55,029 nt of DNA, from NCBI GenBank assembly GCA_910579615.1, contig CAJTUA010000025.1:1-55029 (forward strand). Reading direction: 5' to 3'. The DNA is from an uncultured Lachnospiraceae bacterium. GTDB taxonomy: Bacteria > Bacillota > Clostridia > Lachnospirales > Lachnospiraceae. Position 1 is the stretch's first letter; every line of letters starts with the position of its first letter. Made by a program: the position numbers and the translations under genes. The notes beneath the pieces are model-generated. The model was not told the DNA's origin, searched no databases, and was given only the letters and a program-made list of their open reading frames with translations. Below, one piece after another: positions 48,514-55,029 of this stretch.

Positions 48514-48543
48514 TTTCCCTCACATTCTGCCGCCGTGGGCGGC
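48514..48543 (-). promoter_or_regulatory. GC hairpin fused to a ribosome binding site, copy 3 (before gatB)
   Basis: Minus strand GCCGCC pairs with GGCGGC (48543-48529) around CAC, followed by AGAATGTGAGGGAAA and the start codon. It lies inside the operon, between gatA and gatB. Confidence 0.55.
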
Positions 48544-48636
48544 TTGATACAAAAAACATGCATCCCTGGCTTTCCAGCTTCCTGCCATATCGCAAATGCT
48601 TTATGAAACAGCAAATCAAATCCGTTATTATCTGGG

Positions 48637-50094
48637 CTATTCCTGAACCGGGGATATATAAGCCCTTGTCCGCTCAAAGCTGTACGCCGCACGGAGGATA
48701 TCTTTCTCGCCGAATGGTCTCCCAATCAGCTGCAGACCAACCGGAAGCCCCTGCTTATCCCGCCCGCATGGCAGGCTGATGGCAGGAAGGCCGGCAAGGT
48801 TAACCGCCACTGTATAGATATCACCAAGATACATTTTCAGCGGGTCGCTTAAGCTCTCGCCAAGCTTTAGTGCTGTGGACGGTGCCGTCGGTCCAAGTAT
48901 CACATCATATTTTTCAAATGCGCGGTCAAAGCTTTGCTTGATGATTGCCCTCACCTTCAGCGCTTTATTGTAGTACGCGTCATAATAGCCGGAGCTTAAC
49001 ACGAACGCGCCAATCATCATGCGGCGCTTTACTTCATCCCCGAACCCCTGCGTGCGGGTGCGCTTGTACATCTCCTGCAAATCCCCGTAATCCGCCGCGC
49101 GGAAACCGTATTTCACCCCGTCATAGCGCGAAAGGTTCGAGCTTGCCTCCGCGGAGGCGATGACATAGTACGCCGGGATGGCATAATCCACGGCCTCTAA
49201 GTCAAACTCGGAAAGCAGTGCCCCTTTTTTCTCCAATTCCTTTGCTGCCGCAAGCACTGTATCCCCTACCTGCGCATCCAGGCCTTCGGAAAAATATCCC
49301 TTCGGAATGCCGATGCGGAGTCCTTTTACGTCGTCTTTTAGCGCATCCATAAAATCAAAGCTTTCCTGCGGCACACTCGTCGCATCCCGCTTATCACTGC
49401 CCGAAATCAGCGAGAGCATCGCCGCGCAGTCGGAAACATCCCTGCCAATCGGTCCAATCTGGTCGAGCGAGGAGGCATACGCAATCAGCCCATAGCGCGA
49501 AACCGTGCCGTAGGTCGGCTTGATGCCGGTAACCCCGCAAAAGGCGCTCGGCTGACGGATGGAGCCGCCCGTGTCCGAGCCAAGCGCAAGGGGCGCTTCC
49601 TCTGCCGCAACCGCTGCCGCCGCGCCGCCCGAGGAGCCTCCTGGAACCCGCGATATATCCCACGGATTTTTTGTTGCCCCAAAGTGCGAGGTCTCCGTCG
49701 TGCTGCCCATCGCAAATTCGTCCATATTGACTTTGCCGAGCACAACCATCCCCGCTGCCGTAAGCCGCTCTATCACCGCCGCATCGTAAGGCGGGGTAAA
49801 ATCCCCGAGGATTTTTGACGCACAGGTCGTCCTTATCCCCTTCGTACATATATTGTCCTTGATGGCAACCGGAACCCCGGCCAGCGGTGATGCATAGCGC
49901 CCGGCATCCATCCCCTCCTGCACCGCATCCGCGCGCCTTAACGCTTCCTCCCTGTTCAGGGTGATATAGCAGTTATAATCTTTATCCCGCGCCTCAATCG
50001 CCGCAAGCTGCGCGCTCACCGCTTCCCGCACGCCCACTTTTCCTTCCCTGATTTTTCTGCCGAGCTCAAGGGCAGTCAATTTTGTAATATCCAT
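48637..50094 (-). CDS. gatA: Asp/Glu-tRNA amidotransferase subunit A
   Basis: 485 residues, amidase-signature glutaminase subunit that releases ammonia from glutamine for GatB. The catalytic Ser-cisSer-Lys triad is visible: Lys in VPVAIKDNICT, cis-Ser in RVPGGSSGGAAAAVA and the nucleophile Ser in GSDTGGSIRQPSAF. Length is normal. GAGGCGG lies before the ATG; gatC ends 69 bases upstream on the same strand. Together with gatB and gatC it forms GatCAB. Confidence 0.97.
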   Translation of the reverse strand: MDITKLTALELGRKIREGKVGVREAVSAQLAAIEARDKDYNCYITLNREEALRRADAVQEGMDAGRYASPLAGVPVAIKDNICTKGIRTTCASKILGDFTPPYDAAVIERLTAAGMVVLGKVNMDEFAMGSTTETSHFGATKNPWDISRVPGGSSGGAAAAVAAEEAPLALGSDTGGSIRQPSAFCGVTGIKPTYGTVSRYGLIAYASSLDQIGPIGRDVSDCAAMLSLISGSDKRDATSVPQESFDFMDALKDDVKGLRIGIPKGYFSEGLDAQVGDTVLAAAKELEKKGALLSEFDLEAVDYAIPAYYVIASAEASSNLSRYDGVKYGFRAADYGDLQEMYKRTRTQGFGDEVKRRMMIGAFVLSSGYYDAYYNKALKVRAIIKQSFDRAFEKYDVILGPTAPSTALKLGESLSDPLKMYLGDIYTVAVNLAGLPAISLPCGRDKQGLPVGLQLIGRPFGEKDILRAAYSFERTRAYISPVQE

Positions 50095-50163
50095 AAGCCG
50101 CCTCTTTTCTGAAATTGATAGGTTGGTTTGTTGTAATTTTCTTAATTTTCCCCGTTTTCCTGT

Positions 50164-50451
50164 TTATTCGACCGTCTTTGGTACTAAGAAGGTTCCTTCC
50201 TTCCTCGCCGGGGCATTCGCAAGCAGGTCTTCCCTTTCCTCCCCGTTTGTCACCACATCTTCCCGGAACACATTGCTGAGCGAAAGCACATGGGACATCG
50301 GGAGAACCCCGTCCGTTTCGAGCTCGTTCATTGTATCAATGTAACCTAAGATGCGGGAGAGGTCTTCCTTCGCCTTCTCCCTCTCTTCTTCCGTCAGCGA
50401 AAGCTTCGCCAGCGCCGCTGCATAATCAACGGTTTCGTCCGTAATGGTCAT
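50164..50451 (-). CDS. gatC: Asp/Glu-tRNA amidotransferase subunit C
   Basis: 95 residues. A small subunit that wraps around GatA and GatB and stabilises them. TVDYAAALAKLSLTEEEREK and LGYIDTMNELETDGVLPMSH are the standard GatC motifs. AGGAGG lies nine bases before the ATG. Between it and aspS lies a shrunken copy of the repeated leader element. Confidence 0.95.
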   Translation of the reverse strand: MTITDETVDYAAALAKLSLTEEEREKAKEDLSRILGYIDTMNELETDGVLPMSHVLSLSNVFREDVVTNGEEREDLLANAPARKEGTFLVPKTVE

Positions 50452-50471
50452 ATTATTTTCCTCCTATTTTG

Positions 50472-50500
50472 AGTTCCGCAGATTCCCTCCCAGTGCTGCT
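50472..50500 (-). repeat. Collapsed remnant of the repeated leader element (before gatC)
   Basis: Minus strand: AGCAGCACTGGGAGGGAATC then TGCGGAACT; the GCAG/CTGC outer pairing is kept but most of the interior is gone. The edge is the same distance from the ribosome site as in full copies. Confidence 0.55.
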
Positions 50501-50503
50501 TTT

Positions 50504-51850
50504 TTAAGGTTCCAGGCGGCTGACATCCCTTGGGAACATTGCTGTCTCGCGCACGTTGCCCTCGTCGAGCAGGCGCATGGTCAGGCGTTCAAGACCAATG
50601 CCAAGCCCTCCGTGCGGCGGCATCCCGTATTTGAAAATCATCAGATAACTCTCAAAATCCGCCGGATTCATCCCGCGCTCCACCATCTTTCTTTGCAGTG
50701 CGTCGTAGTCGTGGATGCGCTGCCCGCCTGTTGTGATTTCCATCCCCTTAAACAAGAGGTCAAAACTTAAGGTAAATTTTGAATCGGCAGGGTCATCCAT
50801 CGCATAAAACGGGCGCTTTTTTGATGGGTAGTGCGTGACAAAGACAAAATCGCTGCCGTATTCCTCCTTAAAATACCGCCCAATCAGAGCTTCTTCCTCC
50901 GGCTCCAAATCATAGGGATTGCGGATTTTCCGATCATATTTTTCTGCGGCAAGCCGTTTTGCCTCATCAAAGCGCACCGACGGGATTTTGGATACATCCG
51001 GGAGCACCACGCCTAAAATCGCAAGCTCCCTGGCATATTCCCGCCCCAGCAATTCCATCGTGTAAGCAAGCATCGCCGCCTCCATATCCATAATTTCTGT
51101 GAAGCTGTCGATATAGCCCATCTCAAAATCAAGACCCGTATATTCATTCAGATGCCTTGTCGTGTTATGTTTCTCTGCGCGGAAGACCGGACCCACCTCA
51201 AAGACCCGGTCGTAGACACCGACCATGGTCTGCTTATAAAACTGCGGGCTCTGCGCCAGGAATGCGCGCTTCCCAAAATACTCCAGCTTAAATACATTCG
51301 CGCCGCCCTCGGCATTGCCTGCTACAATCTTCGGCGTGCGCACTTCCGTGAAATGTTCGGAAAACAAAAAATCCCGGAATCCCCGCACAATGCCCTCCTG
51401 CAGCTTAAATACCGCGCGCTCCCGCAGATTGCGCAGCGAGACGGGGCGCAGCGAAAGCTTTGCCTCAAGGGAGGTATTGAGCTTTCGTTTCGCGATGGGA
51501 AGGGGCAGCATGGCATCTTTTGCCGGTTCCGAAAGCACCATGACTGCCGTCAGGCAGATTTCAAAACCGTTCGGCGCGCGGAGCTCCGCGCGCACAACGC
51601 CGCTTACTTTGACTGCCGCGCCCTCCTTTAGCGTCCGCACCGCAGCCTGCAATGCCTCGCTGGAAGTCTCATTTACTACACACTGTACCAGCCCCTCATA
51701 GCTGCGCAGCAGCAAAAAGGAAAATCCCCGCATTTCGCGCACCGTGTGCACCGCACCGCGCAGGCTCACGGATACATCATACATTCCTTTCCGCAAAATA
51801 TCAGCGATTCCCACCGTATTTTTTTTCCGGATTCCCGTCACAAAATCCAT
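50504..51850 (-). CDS. aspS: Archaeal-type aspartyl-tRNA synthetase, probably nondiscriminating
   Basis: 448 residues. It lacks the GAD insertion of the 590-residue bacterial enzyme and matches the compact archaeal-type AspRS2. An N-terminal OB-fold (VSVSLRGAVHTVREMRGFSF) is followed by class II motifs: motif 2 with GPVFRAEKHNTTRHLNEYTG and motif 3 with GLGIGLERLTMRLL. In bacteria this form usually charges both tRNA(Asp) and tRNA(Asn); GatCAB then converts Asp-tRNA(Asn) to Asn-tRNA(Asn). The three gat genes follow directly. GGAGGGG precedes the ATG. The operon is under a T-box. Confidence 0.94.
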   Translation of the reverse strand: MDFVTGIRKKNTVGIADILRKGMYDVSVSLRGAVHTVREMRGFSFLLLRSYEGLVQCVVNETSSEALQAAVRTLKEGAAVKVSGVVRAELRAPNGFEICLTAVMVLSEPAKDAMLPLPIAKRKLNTSLEAKLSLRPVSLRNLRERAVFKLQEGIVRGFRDFLFSEHFTEVRTPKIVAGNAEGGANVFKLEYFGKRAFLAQSPQFYKQTMVGVYDRVFEVGPVFRAEKHNTTRHLNEYTGLDFEMGYIDSFTEIMDMEAAMLAYTMELLGREYARELAILGVVLPDVSKIPSVRFDEAKRLAAEKYDRKIRNPYDLEPEEEALIGRYFKEEYGSDFVFVTHYPSKKRPFYAMDDPADSKFTLSFDLLFKGMEITTGGQRIHDYDALQRKMVERGMNPADFESYLMIFKYGMPPHGGLGIGLERLTMRLLDEGNVRETAMFPRDVSRLEP

Positions 51851-51892
51851 ACCAGCCCCTCCTTTTCAAATACATATTTGTGTTATCCCAAT

Positions 51893-52222
51893 AAAAAAGT
51901 CCCGGAAACCAGAACCGTGCCGACCGACACAATTCCAGTTTCCGGGACGGGAAACCCAAGCTACAAGCATTTCATTCCCGCGGTACCACCCGCGTTGAGA
52001 AGCGCCTTTGCTCCTCCTCTTTTTGCGCTTAACGCGCGCCCCACGCACAACCCTACCGTGCATTTACACCTTCGAATCGCGGACTCCGGAGTGTTCCCTT
52101 GCCATACGGCCACACTGCGGGCATGCTCTCAGTCGGTGACGCGCCCTTCCTGTCCTTCTGTGTGGTTCCCTGCATCGCAGAGTCTCCTTCATTGTCATCC
52201 AAATCTCCGTCCGGACTTCCGC
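51893..52222 (-). promoter_or_regulatory. T-box riboswitch of the aspS-gatCAB operon
   Basis: The T-box sequence GGGTGGTACCGCGG is at 51991-51978. The terminator GTCCCGGAAAC / GTTTCCGGGAC with a run of T lies at 51948-51893. Stem I closes with GCGGA/TCCGC and TCCGGA/TCCGGA; directly above the latter on the 3' side is GAAC (52096-52093) followed by A, the expected place of the specifier. AAC is an Asn codon and the overlapping GAA is a Glu codon. Uncharged tRNA would favour the antiterminator and switch on the operon. Confidence 0.9.
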
Positions 52223-52242
52223 AACGAAAATTTATGTTCATA

Positions 52243-52271
52243 ACCTTAACACAGGAATGAAAAAAAATCAA
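52243..52271 (-). promoter_or_regulatory. Promoter of the T-box-aspS-gatCAB operon
   Basis: Minus strand TTGATT (52271-52266), 17 bases, TAAGGT (52248-52243); the T-box begins about 20 bases further on. Confidence 0.5.
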
Positions 52272-52458
52272 GAGGAAATTTTCAATTTTGGCATCTGTTA
52301 TCAAACGGGCGGTTTCCGGGATATGGCCAACCCCCGTCTCCGGCACACCTATGGGCGGCGGTCCGTTTCGTCCGAAAGGATTGCATATGGTCGCATACGC
52401 GGATAAACCAATCATTATCGCTGCGCACCTTATAGATTCCCCCGCCGCGAACCTGGCG

Positions 52459-52824
52459 CTACAAGTCAAATATGTCTTCATCAAGAGGGGAGCACTCCAT
52501 CGCTTTTTCCAACATTCTCCCCGCTTCAAGCAAATCGCCGTTTGTTTTTGTCAGATGCAGGCGGGCATATAATTTCAAAGCACGGACATCATCCGGATTA
52601 TCCTGCAAAGAAGCATCCAAAGTCCGTTTTGCGTAAAAATAACTTTGTTCCGACAATCCATCATGTGACAAAATGTAATCAACGCGCTGCAGCTCATCCT
52701 CATGGTTTACAGAAAACAAATCATCAATTTTGACCCCGAAAAACGCCGCAATTTTCGGCAGGAGGGCAATGTCCGGCATGGTTGTCCCGGTCTCCCATTT
52801 ACTGACTGCCTGTTCTTCTGTCAA
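52459..52824 (-). pseudogene. XRE regulator with helical repeats, truncated at its N-terminus
   Basis: The reading frame begins inside a helix-turn-helix domain: TEEQAVSKWETGTTMPDIAL is the recognition helix and helix 4 of an XRE domain that normally starts about 25 residues earlier. An in-frame TAA lies seven codons upstream, so the first two helices are missing; only a TTG could serve as start, with no ribosome site. After KIAAFFGVKIDDLF comes a TPR-like helical region (YAKRTLDASLQDNPDDVRALKLYARL) that ends early at EDIFDL. It is probably an inactive remnant, near other damaged accessory genes. Confidence 0.7.
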
Positions 52825-52899
52825 GCAGGGACTAAAAAGTTATTTTTTCTGCCAACATAACCACCACTCTCTCGCTTATACAAAGAATAATACCAATTT

Positions 52900-53217
52900 T
52901 CATCTCCTCAAAATCAACACTACCGCTTCTTTTAAATCGTCACTAAATTCTTCCAGCTCATCCATTGAAATAACCTTATCCTTAATCAGTCCGGCAATAT
53001 CCAAAAACATGTCAGATTTTCTTAACTCAATACAAACACCCGGTGTTTTCCTGTCTCTCTTAATCCGCTTCTCTATCTCCCAAAATTTTGTGGATGCAGG
53101 CAAGTCGCTGCACAAATAGTCCGCATATTCTTTTACCAACTTCTCCATGTAATGTTCCTGCCATTCACCAATTTTCTCCCTGTATAATTTCCAGTCCCTT
53201 TTTGAAGGCTCAACCAT
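52900..53217 (-). CDS. Conserved hypothetical protein, helical
   Basis: 105 residues, charged and helical: PSKRDWKLYREKIGEWQEHY, MEKLVKEYADYLCSD and FWEIEKRIKRDRKTPGV. No membrane segment or catalytic motif. I have a sense of similar short proteins in Clostridia and Bacteroides but know of no assigned function. GGAGG lies about nine bases before the ATG. It lies between the frameshifted AlbA_2 gene and the truncated XRE gene on the same strand. Confidence 0.6.
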   Translation of the reverse strand: MVEPSKRDWKLYREKIGEWQEHYMEKLVKEYADYLCSDLPASTKFWEIEKRIKRDRKTPGVCIELRKSDMFLDIAGLIKDKVISMDELEEFSDDLKEAVVLILRR

Positions 53218-53324
53218 TTTTTATTTCCTCCATCTAAGCATTAAAGGAAACAATCTATATACCAATCGCAAGCAAATTTTTGTCTTATACATAACGATTG
53301 GCGTATTTCATGTCATTCCCTGCT

Positions 53325-54852
53325 TTATTCAATCCTTATATACCTTCTGTTTTTAGTCGCTGCCGTGCAGGTTAATCTGCCCATTGCCACCAGTTCATTC
53401 AGTAACTGCCTTGTCCTTGGTCCTTTTAATCCTATTTTTTCAGCAATTTCTTCTGTCTTATACAATACTTCCAACTCCATGCACGCAAGTATCTGTTTCT
53501 GCCTTTCAGATAACAATGCCTCTTGTGTTTCTGCTGATTTTTCTGCTGATTTTTCTGCTGATTTTTCTGCTGATTTTTTTGTTAATTGTTCTCCATGTTC
53601 CGGAATCATTTTAAGATAAAGCGTTACCTGATTAAGGGCGGTATCTTCTATCAGTTCCGGCTGCACCCAGCCCTCTTCTTCCCAAGTTGCCAATATGGAG
53701 GGAAACCCGGAACCTGCGTTGTCCCCAAATCCAACCATTCTAAGCATAGTCTGCATATGCGGGTTTCTTGATTTTGAATTTCCTCCTCGGTAAATATCCT
53801 CCAGCGGAAGCTTCAGAATACCCGGATTCGTAAATTCAAATCCATTTGACTTTTTTATCACTTTCAAAACACCTGCATCCATCAAATAGTCGGCATGTAT
53901 AATAAGGTTTACAAATGCTTCCCTCACCGCTTTGTGCACTGGAGTTTCATCTATCCGCTGTATTCCCTCAAGCTTAAATGGCTTCTTCAAATCCTCCGTT
54001 AATTTCGGCGTAACTTTGGTAAAAAAATTAAACAGATTATTCTCCCATGTTCCATCGTAGGTAATCCTATCATTCCAGCGAATGTCCATTGTAATTTCGC
54101 TTTCATTGCGGTAATCCATAAAAATATTGTCAAACTCATTCCGTATGGCAAGTCCGTCTCCAAACATCATCAGACCTGCAAGTGTTAGTCCTTCCTTGCC
54201 CTCTCTTCTGTCCTTTCTGTATCCTCCAAGTTTTTCCAGAAATGATTTGTCATCAAGGGCATTCCAGACATGCCCATCATTCCTGATTTCAAAAATCTGC
54301 CGGTATTTCCGCAATGTTTCCTTGTCAATATCGTCCATTGCATAATATTCTAAAATCATTCCATCATTGCCATCCGGATTCTGGTCACGAATCATTCCTC
54401 TGATTTCATGTTCCGTCGCGTGATAATCACCTTCGTTATTTCGCTTAAATGTCCCTTTGTATGGATTTTCGCTAACATAAATCGGGCGTATTTTATAATC
54501 AGCTCTCGGCACTTTAATCACAATCAGGCTAATGCCGGACTCTTCCACAATAAATACATCTTCATCTTTCAGAATATTACGATTGACCTTACTGCTGTTA
54601 ATGGTGTTCCAAAAATCCTCTACCTGTTTCTTTACATTTTGGATTCCCTGTATCATAAATCTTTCTTCTGGAAATGTTTTCTTTTTATCTTCCTTCACTC
54701 CAAGAATGATATAGCCGCCTTTTGTATTAGCAAAAGCAGAGTAAGACTCATAAGCAGAGCGCGGTACATTGCTTTCTGCTTCTTTGCACTCTATGTCTAC
54801 TTTTTCGCCTTTATATTAACTGTTTTAATTCCTGCATGTTCACAATACTCAT
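53325..54852 (-). pseudogene. AlbA_2/Schlafen-like ATP-binding regulator, broken by a two-base deletion
   Basis: The N-terminus MSIVNMQELKQLI (ATG at 54852) runs into a stop at 54813-54811. One base over, the frame continues YKGEKVDIECKEAESNVPRS and SAFANTKGGYIILGVKEDKK, the AlbA_2 (Schlafen-type) domain, through HATPase_c_4-like sequence (VREAFVNLIIHADY; FGDNAGSGFPSI) to a C-terminal winged helix. Restoring one TA in TTAATATAAAGG would give one protein of about 500 residues. A KSAE repeat (four units) lies before the winged helix. Either a real null allele or an assembly error. The family includes transcription regulators and defence proteins. Confidence 0.75.
53525..53578 (-). repeat. 12-bp tandem repeats encoding KSAE
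   Basis: About four copies of a TCTGCTGATTTT-type unit (plus strand) inside the AlbA_2 gene. The period is a multiple of three, so copy-number change would keep the frame. Confidence 0.85.
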
Positions 54853-54920
54853 TACCTGCTTTCATTCATGCTTTCCAGAATTTGTATCAGTTGGGTTACA
54901 ATAACATCCACCTTATACAG
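54852..54920 (-). pseudogene. 3' end of an unidentified gene upstream of the AlbA_2 gene
   Basis: The minus strand reads YKVDVIVTQLIQILESMNES plus R and a stop that overlaps the AlbA_2 start codon (TAATG). Such an overlap is typical of translationally coupled genes, so an upstream gene of the same operon was cut here by the transposase fragment. The family cannot be told from 22 residues. Confidence 0.45.
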
Positions 54921-55029
54921 GGTTGCCATAAGCGTCTACTGCCGCATGGATTTTGGTGCTAGCTCCCCCACGGCTATGCCCGATTTCATTTGCAGACCCC
55001 CCTTTTTTAGCCCCCGGACTGTTTTGGTG
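54913..55029 (-). mobile_element. Fragment of an IS5-family (IS427-like) transposase
   Basis: The minus strand enters from the right edge and reads SPGAKKGGSANEIGHSRGGA then STKIHAAVDAYGNPV before a stop at 54913. The pattern SRGGxxTKIHxxVDxxGNP is diagnostic for DDE transposases of this group. Normally more than 100 further residues follow, so the transposase is truncated at the junction near 54915. The rest of the element lies beyond the window. Confidence 0.8.

Overview
This window looks like chromosomal DNA of a Gram-positive anaerobe of the class Clostridia, most likely family Lachnospiraceae. The basis is gene content and synteny: type III glutamine synthetase, archaeal-type AspRS with GatCAB behind a T-box, an hprK-glk-murB-rapZ-whiA-crh block, a glmS ribozyme, a DUF4250 protein, and a heterodimeric ABC exporter. 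Most genes read on the minus strand. The genus cannot be fixed from the sequence alone.

The two ends are accessory DNA. On the left (1-1300) are the start of a type I methyltransferase gene (hsdM), its small XRE regulator, and a broken serine recombinase. On the right (52.4-55.0 kb) are a truncated XRE regulator, a conserved hypothetical gene, an AlbA_2/Schlafen-like ATP-binding gene broken by a two-base deletion, and a fragment of an IS5-type transposase.

The middle is core metabolism and envelope biology. 1.5-3.7 kb: glmS under its self-cleaving ribozyme. 3.8-5.9 kb: an ECF sigma factor with a membrane partner. 6.1-11.3 kb: two paralogous secreted proteins and a DUF4015 glycosidase-like protein. 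11.5-20 kb: a SEC-C protein, an unassigned small RNA, a response regulator, RarA, DUF4250, VanZ, YigZ and a class A PBP. 20-28 kb: glnN, mscS, glgB, DUF624 and manA. 28-34 kb: an EAL sensor, an RsmC-like methylase, a ThrH-like phosphatase and a nitroreductase. 34-38.5 kb: an ABC exporter pair and xpt. 38.6-41 kb: serC-serA. 41.6-47 kb: hprK-glk-murB-rapZ-whiA-crh, which links catabolite control with cell-wall and division control. 47-52.3 kb: the T-box-aspS-gatC-gatA-gatB operon for Asn-tRNA and Gln-tRNA synthesis.

The most interesting unexplained feature is a repeated element of about 97 bases. It folds as three stacked stems with a conserved loop and sits just upstream of ribosome binding sites, always in the sense orientation. 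Full copies precede glmS, rarA (x2), the DUF624 gene (x3) and serA. A decayed copy precedes crh, and collapsed remnants precede gatC, the ThrH-like gene and (next to the full copy) serA. Stems of the glmS and serA copies differ by compensatory changes, so the structure appears to be maintained. A second short leader family, a GC hairpin joined to a GAGG ribosome site, precedes three other genes. An orphan small RNA with its own promoter and terminator lies at about 12067-12226.
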